From Pseudomonas viridiflava (GTDB lineage Bacteria; Pseudomonadota; Gammaproteobacteria; Pseudomonadales; Pseudomonadaceae), in contig NZ_UTBZ01000060.1 of assembly GCF_900580865.1 (NCBI RefSeq), positions 248,001 to 312,000 of the forward strand: DNA of 64,000 bases, in the 5' to 3' direction. Below are positions 8,970-17,586 of the stretch, in pieces. Positions within the stretch are counted from its first letter, which is position 1. Each line of letters starts with the position of its first letter. A program made the position numbers and the translations under genes. Below the pieces are notes generated by a model. The model did not search any database. It saw only the letters and a program-made list of their open reading frames with translations, and had not been told where the DNA came from.

Positions 8970-9929
8970 ATGCCTCGCCCTACCGCTGCGCAAACCGTAC
9001 CGCCGCCCTACCCCCGTTATCTGGCTGTGATCATTCTGTTGTGCATGGGCTGCGCGTTTGCCGGCAACCATGTGGCGGCGCGAGTTGCCTTTGATGATGG
9101 TGCGGGTGTGCTGCTGGCGATTTTGATGCGTTCCGGCGGGACCTTGCTGGTGCTCGCCATCCTGGTGCTGTGGCAAAGACAAAGCCTGCGTTTGCCGGCG
9201 GGTGCGTGGCGCTGGCAACTGTTGCTCGGGTTGCTGATCACTGCGCAGAGTCTGTGTCTTTACTCTGCTGTCGCACGGGTGCCGGTGGCGCTGGCCCTGC
9301 TGGTGGCGAACGTGTTCCCTATTCTGCTGGCATTGCTCACCTGGGCGTTGGGCGGCCCGCGACCGAGCGCACGTACCGCGACGTTGATGGGTTTGATTCT
9401 ATTGGGGCTCGTATTTGTGCTGGATGTCCCCGGGCGTCTTTCGACCACGACAGACGTCAGTGCGCAATGGCTGACGGGCGTCGCGCTCGCATTCTGCGCC
9501 GCCAGCGTGTTCGCCTGCGCGCTGTGGATCACCGACCACAAGTTGTCTCAGGTACGTGGCTCGGTGCGCAGTCTGCTGACCATTTTCATCGTGTTCAGCA
9601 GCGTCAATCTGGCAGGGTTGACGGGTGCACTTCCTGGCGGATTGAACCTGCCCGCCACCTCGACCGGATGGCTGGCCCTCGCCACTCTGGTGGTGCTGTA
9701 CGGCACAGGTTTTATCGTCCTGTTCATGTCGGTACCTCGCCTCGACATGCCGCGCAATGCGCCGGTCATGAACATCGAGCCATTGGCAACGCTGTTGATG
9801 GGCTGGATTGTGCTGGATCAGATGCTCAGTACAGGACAGATCTTCGGCGGAGTGATTGTGGTCATGGGCATCGTTTTGCTGACTTATCGCAAATCAGCGG
9901 TCAAGGCTGAGGTTAAAGCCAGTGCGTGA
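8970..9929 (+). CDS. EamA/DMT family transporter
   Basis: A 319-residue inner-membrane protein with about ten hydrophobic segments in two homologous halves, as in the drug/metabolite transporter superfamily. The C-terminal half ends with the usual P-x-N-EPLATLLMGW segment and a short basic tail. The ATG at 8970 is preferred because the longer frame from 8910 would start inside the operator-like element. These carriers export amino acids, metabolites or drugs; the substrate cannot be told. It is flanked by a promoter-type region on the left and converges with the ZIP gene on the right. Confidence 0.87.
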   Translation: MPRPTAAQTVPPPYPRYLAVIILLCMGCAFAGNHVAARVAFDDGAGVLLAILMRSGGTLLVLAILVLWQRQSLRLPAGAWRWQLLLGLLITAQSLCLYSAVARVPVALALLVANVFPILLALLTWALGGPRPSARTATLMGLILLGLVFVLDVPGRLSTTTDVSAQWLTGVALAFCAASVFACALWITDHKLSQVRGSVRSLLTIFIVFSSVNLAGLTGALPGGLNLPATSTGWLALATLVVLYGTGFIVLFMSVPRLDMPRNAPVMNIEPLATLLMGWIVLDQMLSTGQIFGGVIVVMGIVLLTYRKSAVKAEVKASA

Positions 9930-9958
9930 GGGTTTCTCTCCAGTGGTCAGGTTCGTGA

Positions 9959-10888
9959 TTAACCCAAAGCAGTGTCGAGAAACATCATCACCCCAAAGCC
10001 GAGCATCAGTCCCAAGGTGGCCGGGGTCTCATGCCCGTTGCGATGAGTCTCGGGAATGACCTCATGGGACACCACAAAAATCATCGCCCCGGCGGCCAAA
10101 CCGAGCGCGATGGGATATCCCAACGCAAAGCTGCTGGAAATACCCAATCCGACAATAGCGCCAATCGGTTCCATCAACCCCGAACCCACTGCAATAAGCG
10201 CGGCGCGAAGTGCTGAGATGCCGGTTACGCGTAACGCCAGGGCGACAGCCAGACCTTCGGGAATATCCTGAATGGCGATGGCAGTCGTCAGCGGCAGTCC
10301 CACCTTCATATCGCCGTTGGCGAAGCTCACACCAATGGCCATGCCTTCTGGCAGGTTATGCAGTGTGATTGCCAGCACGAACAACCAGACACGATTGATG
10401 CGCTGCGCGTCCGGCCCGCGGCGTCCGCTTTTCTCGTGTTCGTGAGGCACGAAACGATCAAGGCCGACCATCAGCGCAACGCCCAATCCCAACCCTGCGA
10501 CGACGACGCAGGCTGCGAGCAGTTGGTTATCGCAAAGCGCCTGAGCCGCTTCTATGCCCGGCAGAATCAGCGAAAACGAACTGGCGGCCAGCATCATCCC
10601 GGCGGCGAAGCCGAGCATGATGTCTTGGGTTCGGGCGGCGATGTCTCGTAACGCGATCGCTACGACAGCACCGATTGCCGTCGCAGCGAATCCGGTCATG
10701 CCACCGAGAAAGGCGAAGTGCAGGTTTTGTTTGTTGGCCCCGACGAAGGCGCCATACCCGCTGATCAGCAGGAAGACTGTCACGCCGATCAGAATTGACC
10801 AGAAGACGCGCCCGCCCCACCCGGAGCCTGAGAATCGGGCGAACCAGGAGCGAGCGGGTGCGGCTGATGAGGTCAACGGCTCGGGCAT
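9959..10888 (-). CDS. ZIP family metal transporter
   Basis: A 309-residue inner-membrane protein of the ZIP family. The metal-binding helices are unmistakable: HNLPEGMAIGVSFANGD followed by QDIPEGLAVALALR, which supply the His, Asn, Glu and Asp ligands for Zn2+ or another divalent cation. A His/Glu-containing cytoplasmic loop (VPHEHEKSGRRG) precedes them, as is usual. The protein starts with a hydrophilic leader of about 30 residues. No clear Zur box is visible in the 60 bases upstream. It resembles the larger ZupT/GufA-type proteins; metal selectivity is inferred only at family level. Confidence 0.92.
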   Translation of the reverse strand: MPEPLTSSAAPARSWFARFSGSGWGGRVFWSILIGVTVFLLISGYGAFVGANKQNLHFAFLGGMTGFAATAIGAVVAIALRDIAARTQDIMLGFAAGMMLAASSFSLILPGIEAAQALCDNQLLAACVVVAGLGLGVALMVGLDRFVPHEHEKSGRRGPDAQRINRVWLFVLAITLHNLPEGMAIGVSFANGDMKVGLPLTTAIAIQDIPEGLAVALALRVTGISALRAALIAVGSGLMEPIGAIVGLGISSSFALGYPIALGLAAGAMIFVVSHEVIPETHRNGHETPATLGLMLGFGVMMFLDTALG

Positions 10889-10951
10889 GGAAATCTCCTG
10901 TTTTGTTGATTCGATATTTTCAGCGGATGCGGATAACCAACGTACATGACC

Positions 10952-11200
10952 TCAGTGGTAATCGTCTCCAGCGACTGCGCGCAGGTACGCAACGTCTGCT
11001 TCTCTTCGCAGGTCGCGCCACTCGTCCCAACTGAGCATGCCCAAGCGGTCCATTTCATCCGACTGGCGCAGCAGTTCGTCGTGATAGGCGTCTGGACAGT
11101 CCCTTCGCAGTTCAAGGTTTTCCAGTGCACGTTGCCAGGCCGCCAACGCGAGTAATCTGGTTTCTTGTGCGAATGTCAGTTGATTCTTGAACGCGTTCAT
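10952..11200 (-). CDS. Small hypothetical protein
   Basis: An 82-residue soluble protein rich in Glu, Arg, Leu and Asp and predicted to be mostly helical (Leu/Ala-rich helices separated by Asp-containing turns). The frame is open to 11311, but the ATG at 11200 is preceded by a purine-rich GGGTGGGCG stretch and gives a compact protein starting MNAFKNQLTF. No known domain is recognised. It lies 63 bases upstream of the ZIP gene on the same strand, so co-transcription is possible, but no functional link is evident. Confidence 0.6.
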   Translation of the reverse strand: MNAFKNQLTFAQETRLLALAAWQRALENLELRRDCPDAYHDELLRQSDEMDRLGMLSWDEWRDLRREADVAYLRAVAGDDYH

Positions 11201-11344
11201 TTCGCCCACCCCGAATATTTCCCGGTTGAGCGACCGATTTCGAGTTAGGTTCAAAATGTCTGACGAAAAGCGGATGACTGAAAGCTTTCTGCTGACGTGG
11301 CCACCAACCAATCCAGCTCATGGATGGAGTAACGGTATGGGGCA

Positions 11345-11379
11345 ATCGCCCCGCCACTCAATCCAGTGGTCGGGGCGAT
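11345..11379 (-). terminator. Stem-loop after the aldehyde dehydrogenase gene
   Basis: On the plus strand ATCGCCCCG plus CCACT (11345-11358), loop CAATCC, then AGTGG, one bulged T, and CGGGGCGAT (11365-11379): a 14-pair stem. It lies 24 bases beyond the stop of the minus-strand aldehyde dehydrogenase gene and probably ends that operon, although no T tract follows. Confidence 0.55.
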
Positions 11380-11403
11380 GCGATTTGTTGCGTCAAAGCA
11401 CTA

Positions 11404-12894
11404 TCAGGAAGCATCAATCCAGATGGTTTTGATTTCAGTGTACTGGTCGTGCGCCCAGATCGACTTGTCGCGTCCGCCAAACCCCGACTCTTTGTAGCCG
11501 CCGAATGGCGTAGAGGCGTCGCCCTCACCGAAGCAGTTCACCGTGACAACCCCGGCACGGATGCCGCGTGAGAGTTTCAGGGCATGGCGCAGGTTGCCGG
11601 TGTAAGCCGACGCCGCCAGGCCGTAGGCCGTGTCGTTGGCCAGCACAATGGCTTCGTCAACGCTCTGGAAGGTGGTGACGCTTAGCACCGGGCCGAAGAT
11701 TTCTTCCTGGAACAGGCGGCTATCGCGGCTCACGCCATCAACGATGGTGGGTTCGACGAAGATGTCGTCGCGGGTGTTTCCGCCCACCAACACGCTGAGA
11801 TTTTCGTCGCGGGCCACATCAAGGTAGGAGCGCACCTTGTCGAAATGCGCCTTGCTGATCATCGAGCCCAAGCGATTTTCAGGGTCCAATGGATCGCCCA
11901 TTTTCCAGTCACCCAGATGCACCTGCACACGCTGCAACAGTTCATCCTTGACGTCGGCGTGTACGATCAGCCTTGATGAGGCCGAACAGTTTTCACCCAT
12001 GTTCCAGAACGCGCCGTTCACCACATGCTGGGCGACGAGGTCGATGTCCTCGACATCATTCATCACCACGGCAGGGTTCTTGCCGCCACATTCCAGCACG
12101 ATGCGTTTGAGGTTCGATTCGCTGGAGTATTTGAGGAATAGCCGGCCGGTATCGGTTGAACCGGTGAAGCTGACCATGGCCACATCCGGATGACGACCCA
12201 GCGGCTCACCGGCCTCCTTCCCTCCCCCAGGCACGACGTTGAAGACACCGGCGGGAATCCCTGCCTGATACGCCAGTTCGGCGACGCGCAACGTGCTCAG
12301 CGTAGTTTCCTTGGCCGGTTTGACCACGATCGAACAGCCAGCGGCCAGCGACGGGCCGATTTTCCAGGCGAGCATCAGCAGCGGGAAGTTCCACGGCAAC
12401 ACCAGGCCGACGACGCCAATCGGTTCGCGCACGACCATGGTCACCGCACCAGAGCCCACGGGGGCCGTAGCGTCGTAGATCTTGTCGATCAGCTCGGCAT
12501 GCCAACGCAACGTATGAATCGTCTCTGGCACATCGATGTTCTGGCATTCACGAATCGGCTTGCCACTGTCCAGGCTTTCGAGCACCGCCAGTTCATGGGC
12601 GTTGTCTTCCAGTAACTGGGCAAAGCGCAGCAATACCGATTTGCGTGCGGACGGCGCCAGTGAATGCCAGCGTGCGTCGTCAAAGGCTTCCTTGGCCGCC
12701 GCTACGGCCGCGTCGACATCATCGGCGTTGCACGCGGCAATCTCGGTCAGTACCTGTTCGGTGGCCGGGTTGGTCGTGGTGAATGTCTTGCCTGAACGCG
12801 AGGCGCAAAACTGACCGTTGATGAAAGCTTGGTTGCGAAATTCGAGTTTCGCAGCCAGCTCGAGGTATTGCTCTTTACTCAGCAGGTCTGCCAT
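11404..12894 (-). CDS. Aldehyde dehydrogenase (PuuC/KauB-like)
   Basis: A 496-residue NAD(P)-dependent aldehyde dehydrogenase. Family motifs are intact: PWNF at 167-170, a GSTDTG cofactor turn at 245-250, the general-base E268 (LECGG) and the nucleophile C303 (GENCSAS). The C-terminal YTEIKTIWI ending matches gamma-glutamyl-gamma-aminobutyraldehyde and related omega-aminoaldehyde dehydrogenases. Its start lies one base after the DapA-like gene stop, with a GAGGAGG ribosome site inside that gene's end. Together with the FAD oxidase gene it forms an oxidase-lyase-dehydrogenase operon. It probably oxidises the aldehyde made by the FAD oxidase or the DapA-like enzyme; the substrate is not established. 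Confidence 0.93.
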   Translation of the reverse strand: MADLLSKEQYLELAAKLEFRNQAFINGQFCASRSGKTFTTTNPATEQVLTEIAACNADDVDAAVAAAKEAFDDARWHSLAPSARKSVLLRFAQLLEDNAHELAVLESLDSGKPIRECQNIDVPETIHTLRWHAELIDKIYDATAPVGSGAVTMVVREPIGVVGLVLPWNFPLLMLAWKIGPSLAAGCSIVVKPAKETTLSTLRVAELAYQAGIPAGVFNVVPGGGKEAGEPLGRHPDVAMVSFTGSTDTGRLFLKYSSESNLKRIVLECGGKNPAVVMNDVEDIDLVAQHVVNGAFWNMGENCSASSRLIVHADVKDELLQRVQVHLGDWKMGDPLDPENRLGSMISKAHFDKVRSYLDVARDENLSVLVGGNTRDDIFVEPTIVDGVSRDSRLFQEEIFGPVLSVTTFQSVDEAIVLANDTAYGLAASAYTGNLRHALKLSRGIRAGVVTVNCFGEGDASTPFGGYKESGFGGRDKSIWAHDQYTEIKTIWIDAS

Positions 12895-12895
12895 T

Positions 12896-13798
12896 TCAAG
12901 CCTCCTCGACGATACGCGCGACGTTTTTCTGCAGGGTTTTGATCACGCTTTCCAGCGCTAGCTTCTCGGAAGGCTCCAGCGCTTGCAGTGGCGCACGGAC
13001 CCCGCCGGCACGCAGGCCGCTAAGTTCGCTACCGTGTTTGATCGACTGCACGAACTTGCCGCTCTCGAGGAAATCCATCAGCGGCAGCATCGCCGACATG
13101 ATCCGCCGGCCCTTATCGAAATTTTTCTCGAGGACACAGGCTTCGTAGAGCGCGATGTGTTCGCGCGGGATGAAGTTCGAACCGGCGCAAACCCAGCTGC
13201 GCGCGCCCCAAGCGAAGAACTCCAGCGCCTGATCATCCCAGCCACAGGACAGCTGAATTGACGGATGGGCATGTGCCAGACGGTGCAGGCGGCTCATTTC
13301 GCCCGAACTTTCCTTGATCGCGGCGATATTCTTGCAGCCGGCAATCGCTTCGAAAAACTCATCGCCCATCGCCACACCCATCCGCGACGGATAGTTGTAC
13401 AGCATGATCGGCAGCCCGGCGGCCTTGTCCACGGCGAGCACATGGGCGGCAATTTCCTTTTGCGTCGGCAAGGCATACGGCGGCGAACCGACCAGGATGG
13501 CGTCCGCTTTCAGGGACTTGGCCTTTTCGGCGAAGTACACCGAGTCTTCGGTTCGAATGCCGCCAGTGCCGATGACCAGCGGCAAACGTCCGCGAATAAC
13601 CTCTTTGGCTCGCTCGGCGACGGCCACGCGCTCCTCGGCGGTGTGCGCGTAATACTCGCCGGTGGAGCCGCCAATAACGATGCCGTGAACCCTGGACTCG
13701 ATCAGGTATTCGAGCACGTCGGAGAACGCCGAATAGTCGATCTGGCCATCAGCGGACAACGGGGTAATGGCAGGGGTAAAAATTCCGTCAAAGTTCAT
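12896..13798 (-). CDS. DapA/N-acetylneuraminate lyase family enzyme
   Basis: A 300-residue class I aldolase-fold (TIM barrel) enzyme. The Schiff-base lysine K162 (AAIKESSG), the carboxylate-binding GSTGE turn at 44-48 and the catalytic tyrosine Y134 in LYNYPSR are present. Its place between an amine oxidase and an aldehyde dehydrogenase makes true dihydrodipicolinate synthase unlikely. Relatives in catabolic operons include pyrroline-4-hydroxy-2-carboxylate deaminase (hydroxyproline pathway), sugar-acid dehydratases and 2-oxo-acid aldolases. I infer a lyase or deaminase/dehydratase acting on a 2-oxo-acid or cyclic imine made from the imported amine. Confidence 0.88.
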   Translation of the reverse strand: MNFDGIFTPAITPLSADGQIDYSAFSDVLEYLIESRVHGIVIGGSTGEYYAHTAEERVAVAERAKEVIRGRLPLVIGTGGIRTEDSVYFAEKAKSLKADAILVGSPPYALPTQKEIAAHVLAVDKAAGLPIMLYNYPSRMGVAMGDEFFEAIAGCKNIAAIKESSGEMSRLHRLAHAHPSIQLSCGWDDQALEFFAWGARSWVCAGSNFIPREHIALYEACVLEKNFDKGRRIMSAMLPLMDFLESGKFVQSIKHGSELSGLRAGGVRAPLQALEPSEKLALESVIKTLQKNVARIVEEA

Positions 13799-13929
13799 AG
13801 CGTTTTCTCCAGTGGTTCAATGTTCGATCAGTGGCCCGACGGCATGCCGGGCACATCGTGGCTATTTGCGGCGCAAGCCTTCAGGACGGCAGCAGAGCAG
13901 CGAGGCTTCAGCGACCGGTCAACGCAGAC

Positions 13930-15246
13930 TCAGCTTTCTCTCCCGGCGCGGTACTGCCCCCACTTGAGGTTCATGTTCACTCCAAGTGAAAGGAACGGTT
14001 CTGGCGGGTTGCTGTTGGGGCCTGGCGCCTGCAACAGGAAGTCAATCAGTGGGTCCCGCTGCCCCGCCAGCCAGTCCGCGAGCAACTTGCCGGTGACGGT
14101 TCCGCGCGTGACACCCAGACCGTTGCATCCCAGCGCGCCATAAACGTTGGGCGCCAGTTCGCCGAAGAAGCCGTTGTGGTTGCGCGACATGGCCAGGGCG
14201 CCGCCCCAGGTGTAGTCGAACGTCACGTCCGGCAGCATCGGAAAACGCTGATCGAATGAAGTCTTGTGCCGGCGCACGAAACGTTCGTTGTATTTGCTGT
14301 TGCTGCGACCATCCGGGTTGAAGGTGAAACTGTTGCGGATCAGCAGGCGGTTATCCGGGGTGCGGCGCACCGTGGTACCAAACGGATCCGCCGGAATGGC
14401 GCCCCAGAACGGTTTGCCGCCCAGGCGCGCCTGCTCCTCTTCGGTCAGCGGCCGGGTGATGCTCGCGTAGGTGTAGATCGGCAACATGCGCCCTTGCAGA
14501 AAACCGAAACGCATACCGAACGAGTTGTTCGCCAGAATCAGCTTGTCGGCAGTGATGCTGCCGTGGGCGTGTTTGAGCAGCGTCTTGGCGCCGTACTCCA
14601 CTTCCAGAATCGGTGTGCGCTCGTACAGCGTGACGTTCGATGGCAGATGGTCGGCGAGGCCTTTCACCAGTCCGGACGGCTGCAGTAGCACCGCACCCGG
14701 GGTGAACAACGCCTTGCGGTAAAACCGTGTGCCCAAGTGTTCGGGCAACTCATCGGCATCAATCATCTGAAAAGGCTGATCGAGTTTTTCCAGGCCCCGG
14801 CGATAGGCATCGAGGACGGCGATACCACGGTTCTCTACCGCCGCCTGATATTTGCCGCAGGCTTTCATCTGACAGTCGATGCGGTATTGGTCAACCAGCT
14901 CGCGAAGTATCGATTGGCCGGCCAGATTGAGTTTCAAACTGGTCCGAGCCAAGGCGATGTCACCGATGTAATCCTCAGCGCCAATGTCATGGGGAAGATC
15001 AATGGCAAAACCGGCATTACGCCCCGATGGCCCCAGTCCGACTTCCTGCGCTTCGATCAGCACCACTTCGTCGTTGGGAAAATTCAACGCCAGTTGCCGC
15101 GCGCACGCCAGTCCCGTGAAGCCGGCACCGATGATCACCCAGCGGGCGGAACGGTGCCCACGGTGCGCCGGCTCGGGACTGCGTGGCTTGCTCAAGTGAA
15201 ACCAGCCACAACTATCATCATCGGCGGGTAATGAACTGACTTTCAT
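13930..15246 (-). CDS. FAD-dependent amine oxidase (DadA/PuuB-like)
   Basis: A 438-residue flavoprotein of the D-amino-acid oxidase (DAO) fold. An N-terminal extension of about 35 residues leads into the dinucleotide-binding motif VIIGAGFTGLACAR and an acidic residue ending strand 2 (LIEAQEVGLGPSGRNAGF, the usual flavin-covering SGRNAGF turn). The C-terminal GALGCNGLGVTRGT segment closes the FAD site. Such enzymes oxidise secondary or primary amines (gamma-glutamylputrescine, sarcosine, N-methyl amino acids) to imine or aldehyde plus H2O2. It heads the operon with the DapA-like and ALDH genes and has repeated operator-like elements upstream. No strong ribosome site precedes the ATG, so the exact start is uncertain. 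Confidence 0.9.
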   Translation of the reverse strand: MKVSSLPADDDSCGWFHLSKPRSPEPAHRGHRSARWVIIGAGFTGLACARQLALNFPNDEVVLIEAQEVGLGPSGRNAGFAIDLPHDIGAEDYIGDIALARTSLKLNLAGQSILRELVDQYRIDCQMKACGKYQAAVENRGIAVLDAYRRGLEKLDQPFQMIDADELPEHLGTRFYRKALFTPGAVLLQPSGLVKGLADHLPSNVTLYERTPILEVEYGAKTLLKHAHGSITADKLILANNSFGMRFGFLQGRMLPIYTYASITRPLTEEEQARLGGKPFWGAIPADPFGTTVRRTPDNRLLIRNSFTFNPDGRSNSKYNERFVRRHKTSFDQRFPMLPDVTFDYTWGGALAMSRNHNGFFGELAPNVYGALGCNGLGVTRGTVTGKLLADWLAGQRDPLIDFLLQAPGPNSNPPEPFLSLGVNMNLKWGQYRAGRES

Positions 15247-15273
15247 AGTGTTGAACCGTTAATCGTTGAAGTT

Positions 15274-15349
15274 GCAAAACGCACGCGGCACAAAGCAAAC
15301 GCACGCAGTGGCGTTGATCCGAAAACTTGCAAAACTTGCACTTGCGCAA
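15274..15349. promoter_or_regulatory. Clustered direct repeats, probable AraC-type activator sites
   Basis: The 126-base gap between the GlxA regulator and the FAD oxidase gene contains GCAAAACGCACGC (15274-15286) and GCAAACGCACGC (15295-15306), starting 21 bases apart, about two helical turns. It also has a tandem AAAACTTGC (15322-15330 and 15331-15339), a third ACTTGC (15340-15345) and the palindrome TTGCGCAA (15342-15349). Direct repeats at helical spacing are typical of AraC-family binding. The regulator gene is immediately adjacent. Confidence 0.5.
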
Positions 15350-15372
15350 ACAGTGACGATTGACTGTTTGTT

Positions 15373-16431
15373 TTAAAAACTGGCCGCCACGGCATAACGT
15401 CCGCTACTGGCATAGTCGTTGGCGTAGTAGTAATCCCTGAAGGTCATGGGCGGTAAGCCAAACAGGTCCTTGAAGCGTTTATAGAAGTGCGGATAACTGA
15501 CAAACCCGGTGGCCAGTGCCACATCGGTCAATGAACGATCACTTTGCACAATCAATTGCCGAGCCCGAGTCAAACGCAGTTCCAGGTAATAGCGATTGGG
15601 TGCGGCATTGAGATAGCGGGCAAACCTTCTTTCCAGTTGCCGGCGTGACACGCCGACCTGGCTGGCGATTGCATCGATTTCCAGCGGCTCCTCAATGTTG
15701 TTTTCCATCAAGTCGAGCGCGATATTCAAAGGCTTTGGAATCGATGAACAGCGGAGACTGTCGGCAGTCTTCGGTTGAAGGTGTCCAGACTGGTGAACCC
15801 GTTTTATTTCATCGACCAGTCCAGCATCGTTGCGCGCGCCCAGTTCCTGCATGATTGCCAGGGTCATATCCAGCGCCGAATGAGCGTTGGCGCAAGTGGC
15901 TCGGCGCTGTGTGCAAATAAACTCGCGAGTCGATACCTTCAACTGCGGGAAATATTCATTGATCAACCCGCAACTGTCGCTGTGGCAGGCGAACTCCTGA
16001 GCATCGAGCAAACCGGCATCGGCGAGATAAAACGCGGCATTCCAGCAACCGGCAACGATCCCTTTACCCGAGGACTTCTTCAGCACTCGGCGCAGCACTG
16101 GCTGTGTGGCAAGCCTCACACGCTGGCCTCCGACGACAATCACTGCATCATGACTGAAGCCTTCCGCCACCAGTCTTTGCGAGGCCAGCGACACGCCGAT
16201 ATCACTTTCAACCAGCCCGCCCTGAAGTGAGTAGGTCGATACCGTGTAAATCGTCTCAGCGTTGATCAGGTTTCCAGTGGCCAAGGCATCCATCGCCGTT
16301 GAAAGGGTCGTCAACGAAAAATGATCGAGCAGGATAAACGCCACCCGCACCACCCGTTCGTGGCCCGACATCACGGTGGATGGGCGAAAGCCGATGTTCT
16401 GTTGTTTCAACGGACTCTGGAAAGTTTCCAT
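15373..16431 (-). CDS. GlxA-type AraC family regulator
   Basis: A 352-residue regulator with an N-terminal DJ-1/PfpI-like amidase-fold domain (about residues 25-200, VVVGGQRVR and AGCWNAAFYLADAGLLD segments) and a C-terminal AraC double helix-turn-helix (about 245-335; VSRRQLERRFARYL and ATGFVSYPHFYKRFK). This architecture is shared by regulators of betaine, carnitine, choline and arginine catabolism in Pseudomonas (GbdR, CdhR, ArgR). It sits between the proVWX-type transport genes and the FAD oxidase operon and is the obvious activator of both. The start is uncertain: an internal Met at residue 21 is an alternative. Confidence 0.9.
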   Translation of the reverse strand: METFQSPLKQQNIGFRPSTVMSGHERVVRVAFILLDHFSLTTLSTAMDALATGNLINAETIYTVSTYSLQGGLVESDIGVSLASQRLVAEGFSHDAVIVVGGQRVRLATQPVLRRVLKKSSGKGIVAGCWNAAFYLADAGLLDAQEFACHSDSCGLINEYFPQLKVSTREFICTQRRATCANAHSALDMTLAIMQELGARNDAGLVDEIKRVHQSGHLQPKTADSLRCSSIPKPLNIALDLMENNIEEPLEIDAIASQVGVSRRQLERRFARYLNAAPNRYYLELRLTRARQLIVQSDRSLTDVALATGFVSYPHFYKRFKDLFGLPPMTFRDYYYANDYASSGRYAVAASF

Positions 16432-16519
16432 CTTGCGTCACCCGCTCACCTTCACTTGAAACGACAACTCGTTGGTTTGGCGACTGGCACCGCCGACCGC
16501 CAAACCGTGGTCAAACCGA

Positions 16520-17542
16520 TTACTTCGCTGCGGCCCGTGCGTCACTCAACCAGCCGTCATAGGCTTGCTGGTTGGCCTTGATCCATTCCGCAGCATGGCG
16601 CTTGATGTCGGCCAGCGACTTTTCACCGTTTTGCATGCGCAGGTTTTGCGCACTTTCAGCGGCCGTAGGGATGCTGACTTCAGAGAGGAATTTGCGCGCC
16701 ACCGGGTTCTTCTCGGCGAACTCTTTGTTCATGACGGCATTGATCGTGTCCACCGGGAAACCGAGGTTCTTGCCGTCATGGAAGGTGTCCTTGCTTTCCT
16801 TGCCATCCGGCAGCGAAGTGAACGGCACCGGCAACCAGACCACGTCACGCCCTTCCACCAAAACACTGGCGATCCATTGCGGAACCCAAGTGAAAAACAG
16901 CACGGGTTTGCCTTGCTGGAAGCGCGCAATGGTGTCAGCCATCAGCGCGAAGTACGAACCGCGGTTGTCGACCACGGTTGGGCCCAAGCCATAGGCTTTC
17001 ATGTGGTGTTCGACCATGATCTCGCAGCCCCAACCCGGGTTGCAGCCCGTCAGGTCGGCCTTGCCGTCACCGTTGCTGTCGAAGAGTTTGGCGATTTCGG
17101 GTTTCTTCAGGTCCGACAGATCCTTGATCTGATAAGCCTCGGCGGTCTTCTTGTCGATCATGTAGCCCTGCAGCACGCCTTTCATGACTTGCCCGACTTT
17201 GACCATCACGTCATCGCCGCCGGCCTTTTCATAAAACGCCTGGTGCAGATGTTCCCATTCATGCACGGTAAAGTCCGCATCGCCGTAAGACAGCGCGAGG
17301 AACATCGCCGGGTAATCAACTTCTTTTGGCTGTTTGACGTCGTAGCCCAGTTCCTTGAGGCCTGCGATCACTACCTCACCGCGGAAGCGCTCTTCGGCGA
17401 TCGTCGGGAAGATCGGCGTAATCGACACACCGGCACCGGGTTTGTTGGCATCGGCTGCGTAAACCGCCGAGCACAATAAGGTGCCAAACACCGAAGCCAC
17501 CAGGCTCGCCACCACGCTCTTTTTGAGATTTGTCAGTTTCAT
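16520..17542 (-). CDS. Betaine/proline ABC transporter substrate-binding protein (ProX-like)
   Basis: A 340-residue periplasmic binding protein of the OpuAC/ProX family. It has a Sec signal peptide with a basic start, a hydrophobic core and cleavage near AVYAA (about residue 30). The mature part has several aromatic-rich segments (VHEWEHLHQAFYEKAG, FFTWVPQWIA, GCNPGWGCE) of the kind that build a Trp/Tyr/Phe cage around a quaternary ammonium head. The PGWGCE and WVPQW motifs are characteristic. It is the last gene of a proV-proW-proX-ordered operon. The ligand is probably a betaine-like amine, but which one is not determined. Confidence 0.92.
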   Translation of the reverse strand: MKLTNLKKSVVASLVASVFGTLLCSAVYAADANKPGAGVSITPIFPTIAEERFRGEVVIAGLKELGYDVKQPKEVDYPAMFLALSYGDADFTVHEWEHLHQAFYEKAGGDDVMVKVGQVMKGVLQGYMIDKKTAEAYQIKDLSDLKKPEIAKLFDSNGDGKADLTGCNPGWGCEIMVEHHMKAYGLGPTVVDNRGSYFALMADTIARFQQGKPVLFFTWVPQWIASVLVEGRDVVWLPVPFTSLPDGKESKDTFHDGKNLGFPVDTINAVMNKEFAEKNPVARKFLSEVSIPTAAESAQNLRMQNGEKSLADIKRHAAEWIKANQQAYDGWLSDARAAAK

Positions 17543-17586
17543 GTTTCACCACGCTTGGAGTTTTTTAATGGGTGAGCAGGGCCAAC

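Noticed and set aside
12896..13798. Lysine-biosynthesis dihydrodipicolinate synthase (dapA)
   Set aside because: The fold and catalytic residues fit the family, but the operon context (amine oxidase, aldehyde dehydrogenase) points to catabolism.
16472..17479. 335-codon open frame opposite the ProX-like gene
   Set aside because: Antisense shadow. The minus-strand frame has a signal peptide and OpuAC motifs; this one has none.
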